From assembly GCA_965649825.1 (NCBI GenBank), contig OZ287698.1, positions 806,001-870,000 on the forward strand: a stretch of DNA of 64,000 nt, given 5' to 3'. The notes under the pieces were generated by a model, which saw nothing but the letters and a program-made list of their open reading frames with translations, was not told the origin of the DNA and made no database searches. Both the position numbers and the translations under genes were made by a program. Every line of letters begins with the position of its first letter. Position 1 is the first letter of the stretch. Source of the DNA: Penicillus capitatus. Lineage: Eukaryota > Chlorophyta. This document shows positions 11,067-22,460 of this stretch, one piece after another.

Positions 11067-14000
11067 TTAAAAATCGCTAAAACTCATTAATGAATCGTAC
11101 TCCTTGGCTTTAGATCGGCCCTTGCGTCCACCCCGACCCCGACCCCGACCTCTTCTTCTTTGGCCACCTCTCGCGATCACGGTGCGTCCATGACGAACTT
11201 GGCAAAGGGAGAGCATTTCCTCATGACACATGAGGCAGCATACCAATATCGATGTGCCATCATGCAAAGGTGACGATCCCTTTTTCCACTCCATTTCCAA
11301 AAGAGAAGACTGACAGTCCTGTACAGCGATGCTATGGACAGCAGAGACGACGGAGGTTACCATACTTGGCACTTGGCTTTTTGAACTTTGACAGAGTAGA
11401 GATTAGGCGGGAAGTAGATCAGAAAAAGACACCTAGAATGGACTGTCTCCTTGAGAAGAGATATGGATGAGATGTCCAATCCACCTGTTGCAATCAATTC
11501 TCCAGTTGGGCGAGCTGACAGGATCCAGAACCAACGTCCCATCATCGCAATTCGGACACGCGCTGATACCTGAAGAGGGCCATCAGGGAAACGCATATCC
11601 ATGCAGTTGACCTTGATTGAAGGCACTCTGAGGACAGGATGGATGCAAACAGGTTGTGCATGGCATTCCTGGTTTGCCCAAATGCTCCCCTACCTGAAAC
11701 AGACCCATCATCCAATCGCTCTTCCCCAAAGGGCAACACACCTTAAGGGCGTCTTCAAATGGAGGATTGGAGAAACAGTAGGGACAGAGTGGAAAGGTCT
11801 TGCCATCAGATCCGCCCAGAGAGAAGAGGACCAACTCAAAACCATCTAATGGACATTCCTGCTCGCACACACACTGTATCAGATTTCCTTCATTCTCAAG
11901 AGATCCTCACAATGCTCTTGTACTGTTTAATGGTTCCTCCCTGAGGCAACCGATAGAGATCTTCACAAACGGGGCAGTACAGTCGACTGGGACGCGATTG
12001 AATGTACTTCATGTAGCGTTTGCACTTTCCGCATTTGCCAAAGAGCTTGCCTGCCATCCAAGATGTTGTCCAGAGATGGCAGTCTGTCTAAACAGTGGAC
12101 CACCTGAAGCAGAGAGCGGCGAGAAGCTGGCCTCGAAGAGGGAATCCATTCGCGAGATGTGCTGCACAAAGAACTTGAACTTTTGCAGAAACTGATTGAG
12201 AACATGCCGAACGATGGCAGATTTCTCTGCCCTGCCTCTGGCCACCAAATCAATCTGTTTCTCGACATATGCACGAACCTACACTCTCAGAATGACACCA
12301 CCAGGCAAAGCCCCCTGCCGTTGCACACCTGAGGCCGACAGAGTTCAGGATCGATCGCCTGGTATCCCTTTATTAAAGTGATACCCAATTCTGTGGGCAC
12401 CACTTTTCTGCCGGCTTCAATTCTGACGTAGTTTCGCTCGCAGATATTGTTGATATGGACAGAGATGGATGCATCTGTGCCAATGTTGTGTCGCTCCATA
12501 CACGAAATCAAATCCGATTCAGAGAGATGCCCAGGAGGCGAGGTGCGTCCTTGACAAAGCTCCACATCTTTAATGGGAACGACCTCATCCTTCTGAAAGA
12601 CTGGCATACGATCTCCCTCCATCCTCTGTATCTCGAAGAGGTCATAGCAGTGGATGGCTTGAAGGTGATGGTGACCTTCCATGGCATGATGGTTGTAAAC
12701 CCTTCTCTCTGTAACTGAAGGCCTGACGCCTTGAATCTCTCGCCGCCGCAACTGCCAGTGATTTCGGTTCGCTGGTAGATGGCATTGGCGGATAAAGAGG
12801 CCAGGAAATGTCGAGAGATGTATTCATAGAGTCGCCAGGAATCGCCATCCAGATCCGTTTGTGTGGCACACTCGACTGGACTGATCGGTGGATGATCTCC
12901 AGCGTCAGTGCCGCCCTCAGGCACCGAAAACCCTTGTTGCAGCAGATCTTGTGCATATCTGCCCCAAATGGCATGACTCTGATGGGTTCGCAGGACAACA
13001 CGGAAGTCATAGTTGGGTGGATAACCACTGGATTCCGTTCTTGGATAACTGATGTAGCCTTGAGTATACAACCGCTCTGCAATCTGTAGCATGACAAACA
13101 GTAAAGAGTGAGAAGACGAGCTTCCAACCTGCATTGTGTGATGTGGTCCCATATTAAGCGCAGAAGATGCCACTTTGAGCATTTCGACAGTATTGAGTCC
13201 ATGTGGCCGTCTTCGATGCTCCGTGCTCTCTTTGACAGACATCACAGTGAGATGCTTCGACTGGCGTACCTAGAGCAGGAGATCCTCGACTCTGATGGAC
13301 AGGAGAAGGACGCAACGGTCGACTGAAAGTAGGCAGCGACGTTCTGATCGAAAATGCGACCGCGTTCCCAGCTGAAGCACACTTCGATGCCTCCTTTGTT
13401 CAAGGACAGGGACAATGTCCAAAAGGCTTCTGGTTGGAATTCATTGATGGCTTGTGCTCTGTGCCAGGCGAGTCAAGCGAAAGCACATGATGGGGGAGAA
13501 GTGTACCGTTCGACGCAGAAATTGAGGGTGGGTATTTGGCACGGACCGTAAGAGACAAGCGTCGCATCCAGATTCCCATATCTTCCCTGGAAATATCTTG
13601 TCTGAAAACGCGTAAATGCCACGCCGACCTGCACAAGCAGATGATGATCTCCCGAGAAACAGATCGTCAGATTTTGCCTTGAGGTCCAGTTCTTGACGCG
13701 CATCCACCGCGAGCGATTCCATTTCATTTGGCAGCCCCAAGTTGCGCTAAGCTATGTGAAAAGAGAGGGGAAAGTATAGGCGTAGCATCAAACCATGGCG
13801 TGTTTAATCTCCGGTTCGCTGATGGCCGAGAATTTCGCTCGGAAAATCTGCTGACCGTTCACTTTGTGCATCGACGGCAGCACCTGATCGATCACTTCGA
13901 AACAGATGTTCTCTCCCTCTCTGTCACAATCAAGCCACAGAACGAGATAGTCACATCCCTTTGCTTCGTTACTCAGATGCTGCACCACGCGTGCCTGATG

Positions 14001-14392
14001 GAAGACACAGTCAGGAGAGTTGCCTCCGCGATCGAAATTGGCATGCTTTGGGATTGGCCTCTTTCTTAACCGTCGGTGCATCGAAGAGTGATGCAGGATC
14101 TGTTCTGTCCCAGTTTTGGAAGGAGGTTGGAAAATCAAGCGACATCACATGGCCCACCACAGATGTCACTTTGAAGAGAGCATTATCGAAGTGCAGAAAA
14201 CGTCCAGTGTACTCATGGACTTCCAAGACGTGACGGGCGCTCTGAGCCTGAACAGCGTCGTCGTCGAATCATTGGAATGTTCAATGGACGATGTTATGCT
14301 TGGCGATGGGAGAGAATGCTGGCAATGGATTTCGCCAAGCTCGGTTTCTCGGCCACCATAAGAACTCGCGTTCGATGGCGTTGCGATGACAT
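11067..14392 (-). CDS. TOP3B: DNA/RNA topoisomerase III beta
   Basis: Type IA topoisomerase: it cuts one strand through a tyrosine linkage and passes another strand. The start at 14392 gives M-S-S-Q-R-H-R-T-R-V followed by the Toprim opening M-V-A-E-K-P-S-L-A-K-S. Next come V-H-E-Y-T-G (about 14220), the Toprim acidic motif L-W-L-D-C-D-R-E-G-E-N (about 13930), S-Y-G-P-C-Q-I-P-T-L (about 13550) and the catalytic-tyrosine segment Y-I-S-Y-P-R-T-E (about 13030). D-A-G-D-H-P-P-I and H-G/N-I-G-T-D-A-S-I segments follow. The C-terminus has several Cys-pair zinc-ribbon motifs (for example C-P-L-D-G-F-E-L-V-L and C-P-N-C-D-D-G-T-L-V-L-D-P) and an RG-rich tail at about 11150-11100. This order and the RG tail match the beta rather than the alpha isoform; TOP3B in animals acts with TDRD3 on DNA and mRNA. 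Many short introns interrupt the gene; intron 1 (14248-14299) is GC-AG. The interior exon boundaries are not all resolved. Confidence 0.93.
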
Positions 14393-15974
14393 GGCTCAGA
14401 GACGCAGCTGAACCGACAGTGTTCGACGATACGGATGAATGTCACGTCACGGCGCAGACGACGTCGCAAGACAGGACGCGCTTATTCGACAAGGCAGCGC
14501 GATCTCTATACAGCCCTATCAACGTGTCGACCGTCGGCGATTTCCGAAGTCAAAGAACGGTCGGTGCGATCGACTGAAGTGCCGTCTGCCAAAACGTCAT
14601 GCGATAATCCAGAGAACAGAAAAGGTAGAAGGGCAGCATTCAGAAGCCGATCGTCACAGTGACGAGAGTGTGGCTGTTGAGATGGACTCTTGGGAATCAA
14701 ATATTGGCGTAGTGCTTTCAGTAGCTTTCTATATGACCTGTGGCTGCAAGAACAGAATTTGGAGTCGAGGGTAGAGAATGGCTATGTGGCTGTTTCATGT
14801 ATCGTTTCGCTAGACGGCGACGATGCATTCAGTCGAGTGCCATGCCTAAGCTCAGTGTACCTTACCTCGAAAACCCAATCGCCAGGGCCTCTTGTTGATC
14901 CATCCATTCAGACGACTGTCACAAAGCTAGTCATTGTTACGTTCTGCTTGAGCAGCGCAGTTTTCAGTAGACGACGCCGATCATCGGCTGTTTCGACGAG
15001 CGTTAAAAAAAGCGGCAGCGCAATACGAATGCGAGTGCGTGTATTGGCAGTCCACATGCGACGCAATTCCGTTTATACAGACGTACCGAGACGAGCCACG
15101 AATGGATGCATCCGGATGGAACCATCCAGCGTTACCCGTGATGAAGGATTCCGCAAACCATGGTTCGCGTAGCTACGCTTTTCTGCATTGGAGACTGTTG
15201 CCAATGACAGGAGAATCGCAAGAAATGCGCAAGAATTGTCAGATGGTGCGCGATAAATGTCGGATATGAGAAGTTTTCCAAAATCGATCGATCGATGTCC
15301 TTCGAAACGCCAAAATCGATCGATCGACGCTTCTTTAGACGTCTCTTTTCGTCATCGAATCGACTGCAGCTACAGACAACGCGTCGATTATCTAAAAGCG
15401 ATCGGCGATTGCTCCACAGCAAAGCAAGACGGCGATGTTGGATCTGTAGGACTGGAAACCGGAATGGACGTCGAAGGTACCAGCAATCATCTGTCATTGT
15501 CAATGCATATGTGCTAAGGACTCAATGTGTTCGAAGGATCTGGATTGGCTGATATCGATGATGTGAAGAAACCCCATCGTCTGTATTCAAGCATCAAGGA
15601 GTTTATACAACGAAGATTCTCTTGAAATGTGTGTGTCCCGGATAGGACTCTTGCTGAAGGTCTCTAAATCGTTATCGGATCTTGAAACAGGCGACCACGG
15701 TTGCTCCTCAATTCGATCGCGCGATGAGTGTAGAAAGCCATGCCATCGAGCTTGCGTCTCGGAAGGGCTGATGAGGACTTCGTTTTTCGCACGCTCGTCT
15801 TTCGACAAGGTAGAGGAGCGCTTCTCGCGCGTTGGTCATATCATTCACGCGACGATCGATCGGAAGGTCGATATGCTGTTGCATGTACGTCCATTCACGC
15901 TGGCACATCGCCACAGCCATACAGCCAAGACGGCCATCTGTCGTTCATCGCGCACGATTCTTGCCTTGCATTCC
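14393..15974. other. Unresolved region between TOP3B and the monooxygenase
   Basis: About 1.6 kb between divergently arranged genes. One stretch, about 14980-15269 on the plus strand, looks coding: it has several Cys and aromatic residues (C-E-C-V-Y-W-Q-S-T-C-D-A-I-P) and could be an exon after the AG at 14972-14973, but I cannot link it to a start or a family. A second stretch, about 15370-15605, has one stop inside otherwise coding-like sequence. Runs of GATCGATCGATC occur at about 15286 and 15315. Nothing else is recognised. Confidence 0.3.
14974..15269 (+). CDS. Possible exon of an unrecognised gene
   Basis: An open stretch preceded by a plausible acceptor (TTTTCAG at 14967-14973) and ending in TGA at 15267-15269. 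It encodes about 98 residues, with a basic helix (L-F-R-R-A-L-K-K-A-A-A) followed by C-E-C-V-Y-W-Q-S-T-C and a proline/aromatic-rich segment. Composition is balanced and looks protein-like, unlike the antisense frames around it, but I do not recognise a family and cannot find the preceding exon. It may be the 3' end of a small gene beginning near 14439, or chance. Confidence 0.25.
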
Positions 15975-17817
15975 ATGAAACCACTGGCCACTGCAGCAGA
16001 GATAGAACGCGTTCGCAAGACGTTCTCGAAGAGAGTGGTGCGCATTTCTCGATGGACGCAGCCGATTCGATGTCCGTATCATCAGGCTGTGATCGGAGCT
16101 GGTAGCGCAGGACTCGTCTGTGCCAAAGAGTGCCGAAGGGAGGGTCATCGGGTCGTCGTCTTTGAAAAGGGCAATCGCATCGGCGGCACATGGGTGGTAG
16201 ATCGCGCCCCAGACGATCTATCGGAGCTATCGAGTATGCGTCCTTACCTGCGCTTTCCATTGCGTCAATGTCATATGCGGCAGTCTTGGGCAAGGAAGGA
16301 AAGCAGCGCTCAGCAGAAGTGCATAGCAGTATGTATGATAATCTGAGAACAAATCTGCCCAGGGAGCTCATGGGATTCGAAGACTTCCCATTCGATACAG
16401 ACTTCACTGGATCCGAAGATCCTCGCCGTTTCTGTACACATCACGAGGTCGCTTATCGACGATTGGCTGCACTGCTAGTAAATCGATCGTGATCTAAATT
16501 AGGTGCGGCGATACCTGGAGGCCTATGTTCGGCATGTTGATCTGGAATCTGTCCTTCAATTTCAATCGATGGTGACAAGAGTCGAACCGACGGAGAGGAA
16601 GGAGCTGCCGTGGGATGTCGAAGTGTTGACCAATGGCGCAAAACAAGTAGATCTGGGTTGTTACACGATGGTCTCTTGTGATGTTCATGACCTTACAGCT
16701 CCACAGATTCGATGCCGTGGCTGTGTGCAATGGACATAACACGGTTCCCTACTATCCAGACGTTGAAGGACTCGATCTCTTCGACAGACCTGTCCTACAC
16801 AGTCATCTGTACAGAAATGCAACACTCTTTGCTGGCAAGACGGTCGTTGTGCTAGGTAGGTATATTGTGAATTGTCTGAGTTATGTAGCTAACGGCTTTG
16901 CTATCAGGGAACTCGAATTCTGGACGTGATCTGGCGGAAGAGATTGGAATGGTGGCTAAGGTCGTGTACATGTGTGGGAGAACATGGCGTCCTGGTCTCG
17001 ATCTTACGAAACCGGTCGGTGAAAGAGAGAATGTTTTTCGCTGTCCTGCCATTGCTTCATGCACAGGGTCAGGAAAACTGCAACTTACCGTACGTGCCCC
17101 TCATCATACACATCATTCACGATTCTACTGTCTAGGATGGACGGGAGTTGAGTGATATCGATGTGCTGTTGTTCTGTACAGGTTATCAGTACGACTTTCC
17201 TTTTTTGGAATCGTCCGATCTCGTATCGACAAATCCAAGAGGCGTCGTCTATCCGCTCTACAAAGAGATGATCCATCCACGTTTCCCAACCCTGAGTTTC
17301 ATAAGTGCGTCTAAAGAAGCGAGATGAGGCGTTGTGAGTGGATCGATGGCATTTCAGGTCTCCAAACGAAGTCGGTGCCGTTCTTTGTGGCGCAGATTCA
17401 GTCGCAGGTTGTTGCTCGCGTCTGGTCCGGGAGATGTCGTTTGCCTAGCCCCGATGTGATGATGGCTGAGATAGATCAAACCCTTGAATCCTATAAGCAT
17501 CGTGGCAAACCTATGGAGTGTGTGATGACGATGCATCCAAACACGATCTGTGCATATGGTTGTGTAGGAAATACTTATGCTTTGAAGATCAGTTTGAGTA
17601 CCTGAACGAAATCGCCGCCTTCTGTGACGATATGGATCCCATGCCCGAGTGGCGGCGACAGATGCTGGAAGCATCCCTCCGTAACAGGACCACAGACACA
17701 AGTGCATATAGAGACAACGAAATGACAGATGACTGTTTTCGACAAGCGCGAGAGAAATTCGCATCGATGAGAAGCAAAACGGATCGAAAGGAGGATCCAA
17801 CATTGTATGAGCTTTAA
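15975..17817 (+). CDS. Flavin-containing monooxygenase
   Basis: Nine exons (15975-16037, 16086-16233, 16284-16447, 16503-16646, 16699-16855, 16908-17089, 17136-17304, 17358-17517, 17568-17817) give 478 residues, within the usual FMO length. The enzyme would use NADPH, FAD and oxygen to oxygenate soft nucleophiles such as amines or sulfides. Visible motifs are the FAD-binding V-A-V-I-G-A-G-S-A-G-L at residues ~21-31, a following G-G-T-W, S-S-M-Y-D-N-L-R-T-N-L-P, C-N-G-H-N, the NADPH-binding V-V-L-G-N-S-N-S-G, E-N-V-F-R-C-P-A-I and F-C-T-G-Y. The FMO signature near residue 205 reads F-D-R-x-x-x-H-x-x-x-Y, with Arg where Gly is typical. No clear signal peptide or membrane anchor is seen. The gene converges with the F-box gene, leaving only 39 bases between their stop codons. 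The substrate cannot be told from sequence. Confidence 0.92.
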
Positions 17818-17856
17818 AGAATATCTTGATGGATACACATCATCTGTTCCTGGACT

Positions 17857-19553
17857 TCAGAATCCAAGATTGAGAAAACGTCTCATGTAAGAATGACGCA
17901 GACTGAAATGTCGGGGAACAGTCGTCTGATAGTCTTCGCAGATATACGTGAGATTCGGGGCATGTTGGACGAGTTCATCTCTTTCCATTTCTGTTACCAC
18001 AATGCAGAAATCTTTTGTCTCTCCTCCCCTGCTTATTAACCGTCGCTCGAGTCTTGCGAGTGTTTCGGGTCTGAAGCGCCCCGCATGATGATTATTCGGC
18101 AGCCAGGCCTTTTGAAGGTTTGGACAGAAAGCGAGGATCTGCTGAAGAGTGTTCTCCGAGACCGGAATGAAATCATCCACGATAAGAACAGAAAGCGCAT
18201 GGCAGTATTCCAACAGTGCATTCAGCTCTTCCTCACAGTGTATATGCCAGCCATTTTCACAGGAGTTAAGTTTCAGATATCGAAGTCTCAGCGGCATCAG
18301 GCTTCCGATGTTGTCTGCACACAGAGATCGATAGGCAATGATGCTCGCACAGACGATGGAGATCGACACTTGCCTGTGTTCGGGATGCCATCTTCAAGGA
18401 CGATGATCTCCAGTGCAATTGGATTTCTCTCCATCGCTTCCTGAAAGGTGCAGAACACAATGGCGTCATCGTCTTTGTGAACGTCTGAGGATGGCGTCGA
18501 GCATTGGGAGATGCTGAGTGTGGAGAGGTTATTGGGAATAGAGAATTTGTATAGGTTGCTGCTTGAGGCATGTCCCATGTGTGGTAACGGTGTCTCCAAT
18601 TGAAACTGAATGATAAGACTCTCAAGCCCACTGACGCAGAAATCGTCCACTTGGGCAGCAGCAATAGAGTGAGATACGGTCGCGTTTCTATCAAGCCGTA
18701 CCTAAATGAGAGTGATGCCAGTCTCCAACATCAAGACCGATGACCAAGTGCTTCAAATGGCGACAAGCGTGCAGGATGTCTTTCACCATGCTGCATTTTA
18801 GTGGGAAGTCCATGACAAGAGCTTTGAGATTTTGACAGATTCCCATCATCCAGCAAAGCATCGCATGACCCACTTGTTCCCAGGAACGAATGTAGAAACG
18901 GCCAAGAAAGTCACTCGCGCGATCTCTCCACTGTGTCCGGCACAGCAAATGTGTTGCGAGTGCATGTTCTGCTCTCTGCAAGTGCTTCATATAATCCATT
19001 CCCACTGCCCTCCATCTCTTGCAGACGCAGAGAGCACAGGAGACATCGTAAATCTCCATCTTATCCATGATGGCATGCAATATGCCTTCGGGCAAAGAGG
19101 CAAAATCGGCCGTTTGTTGTATGCCTGGTGACAGGAGTTCGATCGGCATGACAGGGTGCACATCCTCAACAGAGCACTGCAATCTCTCAGCCTACGCATC
19201 CGTTTGCCCGTGTGCAGACATCGGAATGCCGAGACCTCTGCTTCGATAATTCGAAGGTAGGCATGATCCTTCATCTTTTGCATGATCTGATACAAAGCAT
19301 CCAATTCATTCTCTGAAAGCTGACGAAAATCCCATTCCATCTTCCACCTGCACATATCATCACACTTTTCTCCGCTGGCTAGTGATTGGGTCACACACCC
19401 TCTGATATGCACAGCAAGTGCCCATGATACATGTTTATCAAGAGGTACGTCATCATCTGGCATTTCTGGTAGAGAGTAGTGGGGATAATTCGTCTTGAAA
19501 GAGTTCAAGAATGCTTGGAAGGCATCCATCTCGCCAAGCCATCCTTCCTTCAT
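17857..19553 (-). CDS. F-box protein with leucine-rich C-terminal region
   Basis: Four exons on the minus strand (19553-19236, 19176-18702, 18649-18374, 18314-17857) give 508 residues. The N-terminal ~105 residues are unrecognised and acidic in places. At about residues 132-172 is an F-box (L-P-E-G-I-L-H-A-I-M, then V-C-K-R-W-R-A-V), which in known proteins binds SKP1 and brings a target to an SCF ubiquitin ligase. The rest shows irregular leucine-rich strands (L-K-A-L-V-M-D-F; L-R-Y-L-K-L-N-S-C; L-S-V-L-I-V-D-D-F), as in F-box/LRR substrate receptors. Intron 3 (18315-18373) has a GC-AAGT donor. The start at 19553 lies 212 bases from the divergent start of the RRM gene, so the two may share a promoter region. 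The target protein is unknown. Confidence 0.8.
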
Positions 19554-19765
19554 ATCACGGAGCGTTTTCCATCCCTGTCGTCTGCCATGTTTCGTCTACT
19601 TGGAATTGACGTCGTACTTTGCTTTCTGTCACGCATTTATCGGTTCCCAATTGGCGTTCCGTGTGCCTATGTGATAATTTCTGTACATTCTGGGCTGGCG
19701 TTGTCCAAGGCCAATCTGTTGATTCGAGATACGACATGACGCTGTGAAAACCGTTTAAAAGGTTC

Positions 19766-21160
19766 ATGAGGAGGACACATTCTCCCTTCGTTACCAGAAC
19801 GGTATCCCTCGTCGAGGGTCACCGACCACTGCTCTATCAACGATGCCACACGGACAGAGAAGTGCGAGAAGATGCGACGTCGCCAGAGCAGAAGCGCCGA
19901 GTCGCGTTGGGTCTACCGTTTGACTTCGACGAAGATACAAATCGACGGATCCAAGAATTCTTGGTACCACGTCATACACCCGAGGCAATGAAAGGCGCAT
20001 CTCATCAGAATGCTGAAGGCAATGCTGAAGAGGCCCAGCGCATCCGAACCATTATGGGCTTCGTTAAGCACCAGGAAACACAGCCTTCGGCATTCACCTT
20101 CGATTTTGGGGTTCGATCGTCGGTGGCTGAATCGAAGAAGGAGAGGCCATGGAGTGTCTTTGTGGGTGGCATGCCCTACTCCTGGTCGAGAACAGAGGTT
20201 TCTGACTTCTGGGCGGAATGCGGAGAGGTGGCTGATGTCGAATGCATGACGTTTCGGGACACGGGGCGATTCAAAGGCATTGCTAGGGTTTCTTACCGGA
20301 CAGAAGAGGGCTATCGTGCTGCACTGGCCTGCAACGGAGATTCGTGGGAAGGGTTCTCCTTTGTTGTATCGCCATGGAAGGTGAAGGAATCGATGATGTC
20401 TCTTCCAATGAAACGAAAAGTCACATCGTGTGATGATGCATCGCTGGCGCCGATCGGGCAGAAGACGGAAGGTTTCGATGTTCTATTTATGTGTCAGCTG
20501 CCTTTGACATGGACAGCCGACGACATCGCTAAGCTGTTTCGCGAATTCGAGATCGAGGCAGTGAAGCTGAAAACAGATTCCCAAACGGGTCGGTCCAAAG
20601 GATATGCCCATATTCATTTTGGTCGGGCCGATCACCGATTAGAAGAAGCTATTAAGAAACTCGATCAGAGAGAATTTGAAGGTCAGACGGTACGATTGGG
20701 CTACGCCATTCCGCCTCCGAATTGGAAACCCAAGACCACAGAGGGCAAAAAACGGGCTCTTCATGCAAGAGACATGCATTTGACGCCAGAAAACTTCGAA
20801 ACGATCGACGGTCGATTTCTCGTCCGACTCTCCGGACTGCTGCCCACAGCAACCGAGTCTGAAATTCGAGATCTCTTTGTTGATGTGGTCATAGAAGACA
20901 TTCTCTTTATCTGGAGTGTTCGAAACCAGCGCAACAGTGGCGCTGTCTATCTCATGATTCCAGATCGTTCGAATCTCGATCGCGTGTTGGCGATGCATCG
21001 CGAATTCTATCAGGGCCGACGGCTGCATGTCCGTCCAGGAAAATACTCTGACTATGTGCAGAAGGCAGTGCGATTTAGGAAAGGGATCTCAAAGCAGCAG
21101 CATTCAGCTGCACCAATGCGTTATGATGACATAGACGATCCATTAATGTCTTTACTTTAG
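19766..21160 (+). CDS. Triple-RRM RNA-binding protein
   Basis: A single-exon gene of 464 residues, unusual among its intron-rich neighbours. It has three RNA recognition motifs. RRM1 lies at about residues 129-210, with RNP2-like V-F-V-G-G-M and RNP1-like F-K-G-I-A-R-V-S-Y. RRM2 lies at about 235-320, with V-L-F-M-C-Q-L and S-K-G-Y-A-H-I-H-F. RRM3 lies at about 350-430 and is more divergent (F-L-V-R-L-S-G-L). The N-terminal ~125 residues are charged and lack a recognised domain. The layout recalls nucleolin- or hnRNP-like proteins of RNA processing, so a nuclear or nucleolar place is likely but inferred. The first ATG at 19766 gives a basic N-terminus; a later start is possible. Confidence 0.85.
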   Translation: MRRTHSPFVTRTVSLVEGHRPLLYQRCHTDREVREDATSPEQKRRVALGLPFDFDEDTNRRIQEFLVPRHTPEAMKGASHQNAEGNAEEAQRIRTIMGFVKHQETQPSAFTFDFGVRSSVAESKKERPWSVFVGGMPYSWSRTEVSDFWAECGEVADVECMTFRDTGRFKGIARVSYRTEEGYRAALACNGDSWEGFSFVVSPWKVKESMMSLPMKRKVTSCDDASLAPIGQKTEGFDVLFMCQLPLTWTADDIAKLFREFEIEAVKLKTDSQTGRSKGYAHIHFGRADHRLEEAIKKLDQREFEGQTVRLGYAIPPPNWKPKTTEGKKRALHARDMHLTPENFETIDGRFLVRLSGLLPTATESEIRDLFVDVVIEDILFIWSVRNQRNSGAVYLMIPDRSNLDRVLAMHREFYQGRRLHVRPGKYSDYVQKAVRFRKGISKQQHSAAPMRYDDIDDPLMSLL

Positions 21161-21229
21161 ACAATCGGTTTTCTCTCGCGATAACACGTTTCTGGCGTCG
21201 CTCTGGCGTTTCTGCGTCGAACTTTACCT

Positions 21230-22460
21230 ATGCTATCATCCGTTGTGTCCTCTGTTAAGGATGGTCTGCGTTGGCGTCGACCTTCAACTAGATGGCCCTC
21301 GCGAAATGACCTTGTCCATTATCGAACCGGGTGTCCTTCAAGACGACGACCTCGAAGATGTCATTTCATTCGAGCATCGGAAGGTTCACAAGATGCCGAT
21401 TTTCAGTCAGGCGAAGGTACCAATATGGCCTCACAGCTAAAAAAGATCGCTGCAATGGATCAACTCGTCGATCTGATGCTCAGTGCCGCGAGCAGGGATG
21501 AGGTAAATGATGCCATCGCCTGTCCCCCAAAAATATTGGTCTCGGCTGAGGTTGCAGTTAGTCAAGCGCGTCAGTGAAAACATTTTAGCACTGAATCAAG
21601 ATTTTTGGCTCCGGATGGCCTCGCGGTCAGATTCCGGCGATGCGGAGACGAAAGAAAGGATCGCATCCCTCAGCAAAGCCATCATGACCATCACAGAAAC
21701 GCTGGTCAAGATGACTGAGAATCAGTTGGATGATTCTTCAGAGCTGATGGTGGAGATCCTGACTGCGGCGGCAGACGAACAGGGACACTGGGACTTGCCC
21801 TTAGCCCCAGACAAAATCACAGCCCTCAAAGAGGTGACGCGGACTTTCTCACTCTTCTTAAAAACAACAACACAACATCCAAATAGGCACTGAAAAATCA
21901 CAGTGACCGACTGGATGAGGCTTTTCTCTCCACTGCTTTTGCTTGGATACGCAAGTCCATGGAAGACAACATCGAGGGTGGGTCACACATCACCTGTCAC
22001 GTCAGAAACATCATGTCTATCTAGGAATGGTACCATTAATGCAGAGGATGCTGCAGCTGTACGCGTCTCAATGTCTGTACACAGAGAGCTCCGATCCGTT
22101 CATCTCATTTCTCAACAATCTAATGGATGAATCTTATGAAAGATGGTCATCCATGATTCGTCAAGCGGCGACGGAGGGTTAGCTTCCCGTTGCGTCGACA
22201 ACTAGCAGATTGTCGCAATGGCCGTCTAGGTATTATCGACTACGACAGATTTGCGGCGTTCATAGACACCAAAATCGAATCAATGATTGATATTTCCAGC
22301 GGTTCACATAAACAGCGTGTCCAGGTAGCGCACAGGGTTCCGATATCAAACGCGGAATGCGTTTGTCTAGGCCGAATTTTTAGCTAAATTGAAAGAAGAA
22401 GGTCGCTTGGCACTGGAGGAAGGCAATGGAGGGCCCGGGAGAGGCAAAACGGAAGTCTGA
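21230..22460 (+). CDS. Putative plastid-targeted conserved protein (resembles the plant At4g37920 family)
   Basis: Six exons (21230-21502, 21558-21833, 21887-21977, 22025-22177, 22230-22324, 22371-22460) give 325 residues. The first ~60 residues are rich in Ser and Arg with few acids, as expected of an organelle transit peptide. The body is mostly helical: L-V-D-L-M-L-S-A-A-S-R-D-E, then a long E/K/L-rich stretch, then A-F-A-W-I-R-K-S-M-E-D-N-I-E-G-M-V, then L-M-Q-R-M-L-Q-L-Y-A. From memory this pattern resembles an uncharacterised chloroplast protein family of plants and algae (At4g37920-like); I could not check this. No catalytic motif is visible. An alternative ATG at 21261 in another frame gives a plausible but shorter first exon. 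It starts 69 bases after the RRM gene on the same strand. Confidence 0.65.
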
